A stretch of 64,000 nucleotides of DNA from Pseudoxanthomonas gei (GTDB taxonomy: Bacteria; Pseudomonadota; Gammaproteobacteria; Xanthomonadales; Xanthomonadaceae), in the NCBI RefSeq assembly GCF_010119615.1, contig NZ_QOVG01000009.1:70001-134000 (forward strand), in the 5' to 3' direction. The translations under genes were made by a program, and so were the position numbers. Of the stretch, positions 19,424 to 28,424 are shown piece after piece; the stretch's first letter is position 1, and every line of letters starts with the position of its first letter. The notes beneath the pieces were generated by a model, which was given only the letters and a program-made list of their open reading frames with translations, searched no databases and was not told the DNA's origin.

Positions 19424-21979
19424 CTACTTGGCCGCCTTCACGATCCGCTTCTTGCCCAGCTCGATGTTGGCCGAGGGGGTCAGCAGGGATTTGGCAGGTT
19501 CGACCACGGCGAAGGCCGGCTTGCGCACCGCGGCCTTCTTGGCGACCGTCTTCTTGGCCACGGCCTTCGCGGCTTTCTTTACCGCCTTCTTGGCCGGCGC
19601 CTTCTTGGCGGCCGCCTTCTTCGGCGCCGCTTCCTTCTTCACGGTGGTCTTCTTGGCCGCGGTCTTCTTGCCGAAGCCCTTGCGCATCGGCTTGCCGGTT
19701 TCCTCCATCAGCTTGACCACTTCCTCCAGGGTCAGCGAAGCGGGTTCGCGGTCCTTGGGGATCTTGCCGTTGAGCTTGCCGTCGCTGAGGTAGGGACCAT
19801 AGCGGCCGTTCAATACCTGGACGTCGCTGCCTTCGAATTCCTTGATGATGCGGTTGCGCGCGATCTCTTCCTTTTCCTCGATCAGGAACACCGCGCGCTC
19901 CAGGTCGACGGTGTAGGGATCGTCTTCCTTCTTCAGCGAGGCATACACGCTGCCGCGCTTGGCGAAGGCGCCGAAACGGCCGATGCCGACGCTGACTTCC
20001 TCTTCCTTGTCCTGGCCCAGCTTGCGCGGCAGCTTGAACAGCTCCAGCGCGTCCTCCAGGGAAATGGTGTGCATGCTCTGGCCCGGGCGCAGCGAGGCGA
20101 ACGTCGGCTTGTCCTCGGCATCCTCGGCGGTGCTGCCGATCGCCGCATACGGTCCGTAGCGGCCCAGGCGCACGCTGACCGGCTTGCCGGTCTTGGGATC
20201 CTCGCCGAGCTCGCGCGCGCCGGTGGCCTGGCTGCGGTCGACCGATTCCATCTTGTCGTCGACCATCTGCTTGAACGGCGTCCAGAAGCGTTCCATCAAC
20301 GGCACCCAGTCCTCCTCGCCACGCGACACCGCGTCCAGCTCGTCCTCGAGCTTGGCGGTGAAGTCGTAATCGACGTACTGGGTGAAATGCCCGCTGAGGA
20401 AATTGCTGACCGCGCGGCCGACGTCGCTGGGCTTGAAGCGGCGGCTGTCCAGTTCGACGTACTTGCGGAACAGCAGGGTCTGGATGATCGACGAATAGGT
20501 CGACGGACGGCCGATGCCGTATTCCTCCAGCGTCTTCACCAGTGACGCTTCGCTGAAGCGCGGCGGCGGCTCGGTGAAATGCTGGTCGGTGTGGATGCGG
20601 TCCAGCGGAATGCGGTCGCCGGGTTTCATCGGCGGCAGCTTGCGGCCCTCGTCCTCGTCATCGGCGGTCTTGGTGTCCTTGCCTTCCTCGTACACGGCCA
20701 GGAAGCCCGGGTCGATGATGGTGGTGCCGCTGGCGCGGAAGTTGTGCTCGCTGCCTGCGGCCAGGTCGACGCTGACGGTGTTCATGGTCGCCGGCACCAT
20801 CTGGCAGGCCACGGCGCGCTTCCAGATCAGTTCGTACAGGCGACGGGCGTCGTCGTCCAGGTACTTGGACACCTGCGCGGGCGTGCGCAGTGCCGAGGTC
20901 GGGCGCACGGCCTCATGGGCCTCCTGCGCGTTCTTCGACTTGGTCACGTAGACATTGGGCTTGTCGGGCACCGCGCCGGTGCCGAAGTCGCGTGCGATCA
21001 CGTCGCGGATCTCGGCCACCGCATCGACCGACAGGCTGACCGAGTCGGTACGCATGTAGCTGATCAGGCCGACGGTGCCTTCGTCGCCAATCGCCACGCC
21101 TTCATAGAGCTTCTGCGCCACGCGCATGGTGCGGCTGGTGGTGAAGCCAAGCTTGCGCGAGGCTTCCTGCTGCAGGGTCGAGGTGGTGAACGGCGGCGAA
21201 GGACGACGCTTGCGTTCCTTGCTGACCACGTCGGTGACATGCAGCGCGCCCTGGGCGGCCTGCTGGATGCGCAGGCGCGCCGCTTCGGCGGTATCGCCTT
21301 CGGTAATGGTGAACTGCTCGAACTTCTGCCCGTCCAGCTTGGTCAGCTTGGCGGTGAAAGCCTGCGAGGGATGCAGGCACTCGGCCTGGATGCTCCAGTA
21401 TTCGCGGGCGATGAAGGCTTCGATTTCCTCCTCGCGCTCCACGATCATGCGCAGCGCCGGCGACTGCACGCGGCCGGCCGACAGCCCGCGCTGGACCTTG
21501 CGCCACAGCACCGGCGACAGGTTGAAGCCGACCAGGTAATCCAGTGCGCGGCGGGCCTGCTGGGCATCGACCAGGTCGCCGGCGATCTGGCGCGGCCTGG
21601 TCATGGCTTCCTTGATCGCCCGCGGGGTGATCTCGGTGAACACCACCCGGTGCAGCGGCTTGTCCTGCAGCAGTCCGCGTTCCTTCAGGATCTCGGCGAT
21701 ATGCCAGCTGATCGCTTCACCCTCGCGGTCCGGATCGGTCGCCAGGAAGATGTCGTCGGCGCCCTTGGCGGCCTTGGCGATCGCTTCCACGTGCTTTTCG
21801 TTCTTCTCGATCAGCGCATAGCTCATCGCGAACTGGTTGTCGGGGTCGACCGCGCCTTCCTTCGGCACCAGGTCACGGACGTGGCCGTAGGAGGCCAGGA
21901 CGGTGAAGTCCTTGCCCAGGTATTTGTTGATCGTCTTGGCCTTGGCCGGCGATTCGACGATAAGCAGGTGCTTTGGCAT
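19424..21979 (-). CDS. topA: DNA topoisomerase I
   Basis: An 851-residue type IA topoisomerase that relaxes negative supercoils. The Toprim domain opens LLIVESPAKAKTINKYLG, with the metal site TDPDREGE near 81-88. The active-site tyrosine is Tyr308 in GLISYMRTDS. C-terminal glycine-anchored repeats (GRYGPY, GRFGAF) replace the Cys4 zinc ribbons of E. coli TopA. The last 85 residues or so are Lys/Ala repeats (KKAAAKKAPAKKA), resembling histone H1 tails, and probably bind DNA non-specifically. It belongs to the conserved dprA-smg-topA-tsaC neighbourhood. Confidence 0.97.
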   Translation of the reverse strand: MPKHLLIVESPAKAKTINKYLGKDFTVLASYGHVRDLVPKEGAVDPDNQFAMSYALIEKNEKHVEAIAKAAKGADDIFLATDPDREGEAISWHIAEILKERGLLQDKPLHRVVFTEITPRAIKEAMTRPRQIAGDLVDAQQARRALDYLVGFNLSPVLWRKVQRGLSAGRVQSPALRMIVEREEEIEAFIAREYWSIQAECLHPSQAFTAKLTKLDGQKFEQFTITEGDTAEAARLRIQQAAQGALHVTDVVSKERKRRPSPPFTTSTLQQEASRKLGFTTSRTMRVAQKLYEGVAIGDEGTVGLISYMRTDSVSLSVDAVAEIRDVIARDFGTGAVPDKPNVYVTKSKNAQEAHEAVRPTSALRTPAQVSKYLDDDARRLYELIWKRAVACQMVPATMNTVSVDLAAGSEHNFRASGTTIIDPGFLAVYEEGKDTKTADDEDEGRKLPPMKPGDRIPLDRIHTDQHFTEPPPRFSEASLVKTLEEYGIGRPSTYSSIIQTLLFRKYVELDSRRFKPSDVGRAVSNFLSGHFTQYVDYDFTAKLEDELDAVSRGEEDWVPLMERFWTPFKQMVDDKMESVDRSQATGARELGEDPKTGKPVSVRLGRYGPYAAIGSTAEDAEDKPTFASLRPGQSMHTISLEDALELFKLPRKLGQDKEEEVSVGIGRFGAFAKRGSVYASLKKEDDPYTVDLERAVFLIEEKEEIARNRIIKEFEGSDVQVLNGRYGPYLSDGKLNGKIPKDREPASLTLEEVVKLMEETGKPMRKGFGKKTAAKKTTVKKEAAPKKAAAKKAPAKKAVKKAAKAVAKKTVAKKAAVRKPAFAVVEPAKSLLTPSANIELGKKRIVKAAK

Positions 21980-22042
21980 GGTTGGGTTCGAAGCGCCGGC
22001 AGGGCCGGCGAGTGTCCTTGAGTTTGTCGGGGCGTAGAAGCC

Positions 22043-22070
22043 AACGCCCGGGGTGTTTGCCCCGGGCGTT
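22043..22070 (-). promoter_or_regulatory. GC-rich hairpin in topA leader or end of RDD transcript
   Basis: AACGCCCGGGG and CCCCGGGCGTT pair perfectly across a 6-base loop, 64 bases before the topA start. No strong T tract follows on the minus strand. It may end the upstream RDD-protein transcript, or it may lie in the topA leader. A minus-strand TATAAA sits just upstream at 22084-22089, with no clear -35 at standard spacing. Confidence 0.5.
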
Positions 22071-22136
22071 CAGGTTTCTTCTATTTATAGTGGAATCATG
22101 CCGGACCCCGCCCTGTCAAGCGCGGACTTTCTCCGG

Positions 22137-23060
22137 TCAACGCATGGAACCGGCGATTCCTGCGATTGCGAAGGCCATGACCAGCCCCAGAAGCAGCATC
22201 AGCACGCCAAACAGGGCCAGGACCACCACGGTCACCGTCCCCAGTTCAGGTTTCTGCCATTCCGGATGGGCGGTATAGGCCCATTTGTCCACCACCAGGG
22301 TGTCGCACATCAGGTCGTGCAGGCTCTGCTTGCGCTCGGTGAAGGCCGCCATCAGGAAGCCGATGCCCAGGATCAGGCTGCTGACGATGGTGGCGAAATA
22401 ACGCCCCACGCCCCGGCCCACGCTGATACGGCTGCCGTCGGTCCGGACCACCTTGATGCCAATGGCCATCTTGCCCAGCGTGGCCTGCGAGGTGGAGGCA
22501 TGGAAGCCGGCGTAGTAAGCCGCAGCCAGCGCGATCGAGACCACGTTGGTGATCACCTGGATGAAGATGAAGCCCCCACCGAAGCCGTTGCTGCCGGTCG
22601 ACATCAGCGCCCCGAGCACGCCACCGACGATGGCCCCCATGATGCCGCCGGCAATACCGACCAAGATGCCGTCGATCACGTAAGCGGCGACGCGTTTCCA
22701 GAAACCGGCGTAGACCACCTCACCATCCCCGTACAGGGCTCCATCGGAGGTCAGGGCGGCGGCGGGAGGCGCATACGGCGAATCCGAGCGAGCGCCGGCG
22801 TCGCCGCCGACCGGGCCGGCCTGCATCGATGCCGCCGCCGCGGGCAGGGCATCGACCGGCTTGTAGAAGGTTTCAGCCGGCGCCTGGTGAAGCGCCAATT
22901 CCCCGGTAAAGTCGCGCAGCGGCCGCCAGTCGGCCAGGCCTTCGCGCCACACCAGGGTATCCAGGCGCAAGCGGCCCTGATGGAAGAGTTGGGCCAGCTC
23001 CTCCGCAGCAAGCGGCCCCTGCCGCTGGCGTTGGGCGTCGGCGTAGTACCAGTTCGACAT
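22137..23060 (-). CDS. GYF_2 / RDD membrane protein
   Basis: A 307-residue protein with two parts. Residues 1-50 (WYYADAQRQRQGPLAAEELA...VWREGLADWRPL) are a GYF_2-type domain, expected to bind proline-rich peptides. After a linker, residues 130-300 form an RDD domain with several membrane helices: FWKRVAAYVIDGILVGIAGG at its start, and the typical ATLGKMAIGIKVVRTDG. The RDD family is sometimes linked to ion transport, but its role is generally unknown. The upstream neighbour has a very similar GYF domain on a different membrane module, so the pair probably shares ligands. Confidence 0.88.
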   Translation of the reverse strand: MSNWYYADAQRQRQGPLAAEELAQLFHQGRLRLDTLVWREGLADWRPLRDFTGELALHQAPAETFYKPVDALPAAAASMQAGPVGGDAGARSDSPYAPPAAALTSDGALYGDGEVVYAGFWKRVAAYVIDGILVGIAGGIMGAIVGGVLGALMSTGSNGFGGGFIFIQVITNVVSIALAAAYYAGFHASTSQATLGKMAIGIKVVRTDGSRISVGRGVGRYFATIVSSLILGIGFLMAAFTERKQSLHDLMCDTLVVDKWAYTAHPEWQKPELGTVTVVVLALFGVLMLLLGLVMAFAIAGIAGSMR

Positions 23061-23113
23061 CGGTTTTTTCCCCAGATCAGATGCGCACGTTTATTGAATG
23101 CCGTAGCCGCCGG

Positions 23114-23803
23114 CTAGCCGCGGCATTGGGCCGGCAGATACTTGTCCTCGATTTCCGAGCTGCAGTGCCAGGACTCATCGGCCGGGTTGTATTCCAGCCA
23201 CAGCGCCTTGCCATCCACCTTGCTGGTGCCGGGCACGGCCAGGATCACTTCCATCCCGCACAGGTCGCTCTCGAACTTGCCGAAGGTGAGGGAGGCGACA
23301 CTGCCCTGTGCGTAGCGCTCGGGCGCCTCGAAACCGGCGTCGTCATTGCCGGGGCATGCCTGTTCGCGCGCCAGGTAGGAAGAGACCGCAGGCTTGTGCG
23401 CTTCGGCCACGGGCAAGACGCTGGCGACCTTGGCCCGCACCACGTACTGCTGGTAGGCGGGCAAGGCGATTGCCGCCAGGATCCCGATCACCGGAATCGC
23501 CAGCACCGCCACCACGATGAGCGCGATCATGCAGCCGGACAGGCCTGATTTGGGCGGCGGGGCGGAGGCTTGCGGGGCGCGCACGGGGCCGACGGGAAGC
23601 GGCGGCGGCAGGACCGAACCGGTATCCCCGGTCAGTCCCAGCTCGCTGGAAAAGTCAGCCAGGGGTTGCCATTGCGGCTGCCCCTCGCGCCAGACCAGGG
23701 TTTCCAGGCCAATGCGGCCCTGGCGGAATTCGGTGACAAGATCGTTGCTGGACAACGGCCCAAGGCGCCGGTCATTGCCGGCTGCGTAGTACCACTCGCT
23801 CAT
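23114..23803 (-). CDS. GYF_2 domain fused to a pilin-like membrane segment
   Basis: A 229-residue protein. Residues 1-50 (EWYYAAGNDRRLGPLSSNDL...VWREGQPQWQPL) are a GYF_2 domain closely similar to that of the next gene. After a Pro-rich linker, residues 91-130 carry a hydrophobic helix, IPVIGILAAIALPAYQQYVV, that matches the N-terminal helix of type IV pilins. There is no prepilin peptidase site (GFTLIE) before it. The rest has four cysteines and looks like a small globular domain. The GYF part would be cytoplasmic. It lies 53 bases upstream of the GYF/RDD gene, same strand. Function is unknown. Confidence 0.8.
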   Translation of the reverse strand: MSEWYYAAGNDRRLGPLSSNDLVTEFRQGRIGLETLVWREGQPQWQPLADFSSELGLTGDTGSVLPPPLPVGPVRAPQASAPPPKSGLSGCMIALIVVAVLAIPVIGILAAIALPAYQQYVVRAKVASVLPVAEAHKPAVSSYLAREQACPGNDDAGFEAPERYAQGSVASLTFGKFESDLCGMEVILAVPGTSKVDGKALWLEYNPADESWHCSSEIEDKYLPAQCRG

Positions 23804-23853
23804 GTTTCCCCTGCACGGTTCGCCTTCCCTTGCATAGGGAAGAAATTCAGGAG

Positions 23854-24327
23854 CTAGTGTACCGGTTCAGGTTCGTCGTCGAACATCTGGGTCTCCATCC
23901 ACGCATACGCCGCCTCGGACCCCGGCTGGTTGAACAGCACCATCAACACGACCCATTTCAGGTCGTCCAGGTCCAGTTCGTCCTGGTCCAGGGCCATGGC
24001 ACGGTCCAGCACCAGCTCGCGCTGGTCGGCATCCAGCACACGGTGCTGTTCCAGGAACATCAGGAAGCCGCGGCCCTCGACGTCGAGCTTTTCCAGCTCC
24101 GGACCGTGGTAGACGCGGGTGGGGCCGCCAATGCGGGGTTCGCTGGCGGCCGGGCGCTGTTCGGCCAGGGCATCGAGCCAGTCGAACGCCTTGCTGATCT
24201 CGGTGGGGCTGAAGCCGGCCTGGATCAGGCCGTTCTGGAGCGAGTCGCGATCACGGACCGGGTCCGCGTCTTCGGTGAAATAGTGTTCGAACAGGTATAG
24301 CAGTACATCCAGGATGCTCTCTTTCAT
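23854..24327 (-). CDS. smg: Smg family protein (DUF494)
   Basis: A 157-residue protein that begins [17 protein letters not shown], the family hallmark, and continues through [19 protein letters not shown] and [20 protein letters not shown]. Function remains undefined, but the gene is almost always next to dprA and topA. The start at 24327 matches the family; an upstream in-frame ATG would read into the dprA end. It starts 41 bases after the dprA stop and is probably co-transcribed with it. Confidence 0.93.
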   Translation of the reverse strand: MKESILDVLLYLFEHYFTEDADPVRDRDSLQNGLIQAGFSPTEISKAFDWLDALAEQRPAASEPRIGGPTRVYHGPELEKLDVEGRGFLMFLEQHRVLDADQRELVLDRAMALDQDELDLDDLKWVVLMVLFNQPGSEAAYAWMETQMFDDEPEPVH

Positions 24328-24368
24328 TGCCCCTCGGCCTGCGTCCCTGACGCTGTGGAGGAAAGAAA

Positions 24369-25496
24369 CTAGGTCTTGCGCGAGTAGCGCCCGTGTTCGA
24401 CCGCCACCCGTCCATCCAGTTCCATGACCAGCAGCATGGAGGACAGTTCGGCGGTCGTCAATCCAGTGCGCTCGACCAGCAAATCCATACCGGTTGGGTC
24501 GTGACCCAAGGCCAGCCACAAGGGCTGGTAGTCAGGACTCAATGGTGCAAGCGCGTTGTCCGAGCCGATATGGGGCCGGGCGGCGCTGCCTGCAAGGCGG
24601 CCGCGGAGGAATTCGGCCAGTTCGCTGGCCATCGGGACCAGGGCGTCCAGGACTTCCTGGGCGGTCTCCACCAGTCCGGCACCGTCCCGGATCAGGCGGT
24701 GGCAGCCACGTGCGAGCGGGTTATGGATGGAACCTGGCACGGCGAACACTTCCCGCCCGCAGTCGCCTGCCTGGCGCGCGGTGATCAACGCGCCCGAGCG
24801 CTCGGTGGCTTCCACCACCAGGGTCCCCAGCGCCAGGCCGGCCAGGATGCGGTTGCGGCTGGGGAAATGTGACGGCTTGGCGAGCGTGCCGGGCGGATGC
24901 TCGCTGACCACCGCGCCCTGCGCCGCGATGCGGTCCCGCAGGGTGGCATGGTGCGGCGGATAGGCCAAGTCGGGACCCGTGCCCAGTACCGCGACGGTGA
25001 CGCCGTCCGGCGTTGCCAGCGCGGCTTCATGCGCGGCCGCATCGATGCCCGTGGCCATGCCGCTGATCACCGACGTGCCGGAGGCCGCAAAGGCCCTGGC
25101 GAACGCATAGGCGTTGTCGCGCCCACCGGCAGTGGGCGAGCGGCTGCCGACAATGGCCACCCCGGCATGCCAGAGCAGGGCGGGGTCGCCCTCCACGAAC
25201 AGCGCCAGCGGCGGACTGCTGATCCGGCGGAGCAGCGGGGGATAGTCCGGGTCATGCCATCCGAGCAGGCGATGGCCGGGCTGGGCAAGCCAGTCCAGGC
25301 TGCGCTGCAGCTCCTCGGCAGGCGGCTGGCGCAGACGCTGGATCTGGGTTTCGGCCAGCCCGGCCGCGCGCCACGCCGGTGCGCCGGCAGCCAGGGTGCG
25401 CGCCGGCGTCAGGTGCGTGTCGAGCAGGGCGCGGCGGCTGGCGACGGCGCCGCCGGCAAGGATGAATTGGAGCAGTGCAAGGGAGTCATCGGCCAT
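24369..25496 (-). CDS. dprA: DNA-processing protein A (RecA loader)
   Basis: This 375-residue protein protects incoming single-stranded DNA during natural transformation and loads RecA on it. The extended Rossmann fold is clear: [13 protein letters not shown]...[19 protein letters not shown]. The family motif [21 protein letters not shown] is present. A C-terminal winged helix follows ([20 protein letters not shown]), typical of longer proteobacterial DprA. N-terminal helical residues resemble a SAM-like domain. First of the dprA-smg unit. Confidence 0.96.
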   Translation of the reverse strand: MADDSLALLQFILAGGAVASRRALLDTHLTPARTLAAGAPAWRAAGLAETQIQRLRQPPAEELQRSLDWLAQPGHRLLGWHDPDYPPLLRRISSPPLALFVEGDPALLWHAGVAIVGSRSPTAGGRDNAYAFARAFAASGTSVISGMATGIDAAAHEAALATPDGVTVAVLGTGPDLAYPPHHATLRDRIAAQGAVVSEHPPGTLAKPSHFPSRNRILAGLALGTLVVEATERSGALITARQAGDCGREVFAVPGSIHNPLARGCHRLIRDGAGLVETAQEVLDALVPMASELAEFLRGRLAGSAARPHIGSDNALAPLSPDYQPLWLALGHDPTGMDLLVERTGLTTAELSSMLLVMELDGRVAVEHGRYSRKT

Positions 25497-25519
25497 GCGC
25501 CCAGACTAGGCTGCAGACG

Positions 25520-25545
25520 ACGACGGCGCCCTCAGGCGCCGTCGT
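25520..25545 (-). terminator. Hairpin between LysM gene and dprA
   Basis: ACGACGGCGCC and GGCGCCGTCGT pair perfectly across a 4-base loop, 33 bases after the LysM-protein stop and before dprA. There is no T tract on the minus strand, so its efficiency as a terminator is uncertain. Confidence 0.45.
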
Positions 25546-25577
25546 GTTGTTGCATAGGAAGTTCCCTACCCGATCGA

Positions 25578-26762
25578 TCAGTAGGTGGCGTCGGGATGCT
25601 TGAGCTGGTAGCCCACGCGCGAAGGCTTGGTGCCTTCCATGACCAGGCCGTAGCTGACCTTCTCGAAGGTGCGGAACACCATCACGTGGCCGGAGTACTC
25701 ATCGGGCAGGACGAAATCGCCGGCGTCCTTGGCGGTGCGCGTGTTCGGGCGCGTCGCGGTGGGGCGGGAGTCTTCCGGGTCGTGCTGGCGGTCGACGATA
25801 TGGCTGCCTTCGCGCCAGATCGAGAACACCGTGCCGTTGTCGATGCCTTCGCGGCTGCCGCCGGAAATGGCGACCACGTCGCGCGGGCCACCGGAGGTCA
25901 GGGCGCTGGCCACTGCGGCGATCTGCAGCTTGCCTTCCGGTTGCGGCACCTTGGGCACGTGCGGGAAGAACTGCAGGTCATACGGCTGGACTTCGACCGG
26001 AATCAGGCGGTCGCCGACGCGGACTTCGTGGCCGTTGCCTTCCAGGGCCAGGGTGCTGACATTCGAACCGGGCACCACGCCGCGGGTCAGGGTGCCAACG
26101 CTGACCTGGGCCAGCTCATAGCCCAGGAACTCGAGCTGCGGGCCGGTATCCAGGGCCGCGCTGTTCCAGTTGCGGTCCCAGTCGATGGTCTGCGAGCCGT
26201 CGCGCTTGCCGCGGAAATCGAGGTCTTCCTTGTAGGTCCCGTAGCGGCCGTTGGAGACGAAGCGCGTCTGCGTGTAGCGCAGGGTGGGGCGGACGATGGC
26301 GAACCGCTGGCCCACCGGCGCGCCTTCCAGGCCGGCGGTGTAGACCAGCTGGCCGCCCGAGCTGCGCAGGCGGTCCTCTTCAAGCCCCACCACGCGAGGA
26401 AGATCCTGGAAGCTGTCGGTGACCCGCAGGTTCTTGAGGAAGGGCTCGATGTCCGACAGCGGGATCGCGCCGATCGGCGCTTCCTGGCGCGGGCCGGGCT
26501 GCAGCGCAACGCGGTCCAGGTAGGCCAAGCTGATCACGTCGCCGGGATAGATCAGGTGTGGATTCTTGATCTGCGGGTTGGCCTGCCAGATCTCCGGCCA
26601 CAGCCAGGGCTTCCTGAGGAATTTCCCCGAGATGTCCCAGAGCGTGTCGCCCCGCTTCACCACATAGGTGTCGGGATGGGTGCCGGACATTTCGGCAGCC
26701 GCGGCATAGGTGACCACGATGAACGCGGCGGCGGCAAGAACCGTACGAAATTTTCTGAACAT
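25578..26762 (-). CDS. LysM domain protein, exported
   Basis: A 394-residue protein. It has an N-terminal signal peptide (residues 1-24, ending TYAAAA) and a LysM peptidoglycan-binding domain at about 32-80 (DTYVVKRGDTLWDISGKFL...NPHLIYPGDVISL). About 300 residues without a familiar domain follow. The start at 26762 is chosen over an ATG 24 bases upstream because GGTGGGG precedes it at good spacing and the signal peptide then begins with basic residues. It is the standard divergent neighbour of def in Xanthomonadaceae and pseudomonads. It probably acts at the cell wall. Confidence 0.88.
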   Translation of the reverse strand: MFRKFRTVLAAAAFIVVTYAAAAEMSGTHPDTYVVKRGDTLWDISGKFLRKPWLWPEIWQANPQIKNPHLIYPGDVISLAYLDRVALQPGPRQEAPIGAIPLSDIEPFLKNLRVTDSFQDLPRVVGLEEDRLRSSGGQLVYTAGLEGAPVGQRFAIVRPTLRYTQTRFVSNGRYGTYKEDLDFRGKRDGSQTIDWDRNWNSAALDTGPQLEFLGYELAQVSVGTLTRGVVPGSNVSTLALEGNGHEVRVGDRLIPVEVQPYDLQFFPHVPKVPQPEGKLQIAAVASALTSGGPRDVVAISGGSREGIDNGTVFSIWREGSHIVDRQHDPEDSRPTATRPNTRTAKDAGDFVLPDEYSGHVMVFRTFEKVSYGLVMEGTKPSRVGYQLKHPDATY

Positions 26763-26893
26763 GATGATCCCCACCTGATTCCCCACAGGTTGTCCCTACT
26801 ATAGGTCAGAAACCGGGGCACTAAGCAAGCCCGCGAGTTAGAATCCGTGAGGCCTTGCCGAATTCCGACGGCATCCCCATCAATACGATCGCC

Positions 26894-27415
26894 ATGTCAC
26901 TGCTCACCATCCTTGAATTCCCCGACCCCCGGCTGCGCACCAAGGCAACGCCGGTGGATGCCGCCCAGGTTGCCGATCCGGCCTTCCAGCGCCTGCTCGA
27001 CGACATGTTCGAGACCATGTACGAAGCGCCCGGCATCGGACTGGCCGCCAGCCAGGTCGACGTGCACCAGCGTTTCATGGTCATCGACATCAGCGAGGAC
27101 AAGACCGGCCCGCAGGTGTTCATCAATCCCGAGATCCTGTCCCGCACCGGCGAACAGGTCTACCAGGAAGGCTGCCTGTCGGTACCCGGCATCTTTGCCG
27201 ATGTGACCCGGGCCGACGCCATCGACGTGCGCTTCCTCGACCGCAGCGGCCAGGCCCGGCAGATCCAGGTCGATGGCCTGCTGGCCGTGTGCATCCAGCA
27301 CGAGATGGACCATCTGGACGGCAAGCTGTTCGTCGACTACCTGTCGCCGTTGAAGCGCGAAATGGTGCGCAAGAAGCTGGCCAAGCAGCGCAAGCTGGCG
27401 GGCGACGCGGCCTGA
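26894..27415 (+). CDS. def: Peptide deformylase
   Basis: A 173-residue Fe(II) hydrolase that removes the formyl group from nascent proteins. All three family motifs are present: GIGLAASQ at 47-54, EGCLSVP at 92-98 (Cys94 is a metal ligand), and QHEMDHLDG near 135-143 (two His ligands and the catalytic Glu). The start at 26894 gives the usual [12 protein letters not shown]-terminus. It heads the def-fmt-rsmB block, with an 82-base gap to fmt. Confidence 0.97.
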   Translation: MSLLTILEFPDPRLRTKATPVDAAQVADPAFQRLLDDMFETMYEAPGIGLAASQVDVHQRFMVIDISEDKTGPQVFINPEILSRTGEQVYQEGCLSVPGIFADVTRADAIDVRFLDRSGQARQIQVDGLLAVCIQHEMDHLDGKLFVDYLSPLKREMVRKKLAKQRKLAGDAA

Positions 27416-27497
27416 GCCGCCCCCGGTTGCTGGTTCCCGGTGGTTGGGACGTCCGCAGCGTGTCCTCCCCGAGCCACCGGTAACCGAGAACCCGCAC

Positions 27498-28424
27498 ATG
27501 TCCCTGAGAATCGTTTTTGCCGGCACGCCGGCCTTCGCCGTCCCCAGCCTGCGCGCCGCGCATGCACAGGGCGAAGTGATCGCCGCCTATACACAGCCCG
27601 ACCGTCCTGCGGGCCGCGGCCGTGGAGTGGCGCCCTCGCCGGTGAAACTGGAGGCCACCCAGCGTGGCATTCCGGTATTGCAGCCTGAAAGCCTGCGGCG
27701 CAAGTCTTCGCAGGACGCCCTGCGCGAGATGGCGCCGGACCTGCTGGTGGTCGTGGCCTACGGACTGATCCTGCCGCGCGCGGTGCTGGAGATTCCTCGC
27801 TTCGGTTGCTGGAACGTGCACGCCTCGCTGCTGCCGCGCTGGCGAGGGGCCGCGCCGATCCAGCGCGCCATCGAGGCCGGCGACACCGAAACCGGCGTCT
27901 GCCTGATGCAGATGGAAGCCGGACTGGACACCGGGCCGGTGCTGCTGGCCCAGACCACGCTTATTGGTTCCGACGAAACCGGCGGCCAGTTGCATGACCG
28001 TCTGGCCGAACTTGGCGCCAGCGTGCTCAGCGATGGCCTGGCCCTGCGCCGCGCCGACATCCTGCCCAAGCCGTGGCCGCAGCCCGAAGCCGGCGTCACC
28101 TACGCCCATAAACTGGACAAGGCCGAGGCCCGCCTGGACTGGAACCAGTCCGCCGCCGTGCTGGCGCGGAAGGTTCTTGCGTTCGAACCCTGGCCGGTTG
28201 CCGAGGCCATGGTCGCGGGTGAACGCCTGCGCATCCACGGCGCGGTGGCGCTGGACCTGGCCCACGGCGCCGCACCCGGCACCTTGCTGGCGGCAGGCCG
28301 GCAGGGAATCGATATCGCGTGCGCCGACGGTGCCCTGCGCCTGCGCGTGGTCCAGCGCGAAGGCGGCAAGGCCATCACCGCGGCCGACTACCTCAACGCG
28401 CGCCGCGACCTGGCCACGCCATGA
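27498..28424 (+). CDS. fmt: Methionyl-tRNA formyltransferase
   Basis: A 308-residue enzyme that formylates initiator Met-tRNA using 10-formyl-THF. The N-terminal domain starts [15 protein letters not shown] and includes the signature [20 protein letters not shown], with the catalytic Asn, His and Asp region. The C-terminal OB-like domain follows [13 protein letters not shown]. The start at 27498 begins right at the first beta strand. Its stop overlaps the rsmB start (ATGA). It functionally complements def, which removes the formyl group again. Confidence 0.97.
   Translation: MSLRIVFAGTPAFAVPSLRAAHAQGEVIAAYTQPDRPAGRGRGVAPSPVKLEATQRGIPVLQPESLRRKSSQDALREMAPDLLVVVAYGLILPRAVLEIPRFGCWNVHASLLPRWRGAAPIQRAIEAGDTETGVCLMQMEAGLDTGPVLLAQTTLIGSDETGGQLHDRLAELGASVLSDGLALRRADILPKPWPQPEAGVTYAHKLDKAEARLDWNQSAAVLARKVLAFEPWPVAEAMVAGERLRIHGAVALDLAHGAAPGTLLAAGRQGIDIACADGALRLRVVQREGGKAITAADYLNARRDLATP

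Noticed and set aside
22137-23803. Type IV pilin gene
   Set aside because: The pilin-like helix lies after a GYF domain and a linker, without a prepilin peptidase motif, so the gene is listed as a fusion of unknown role.
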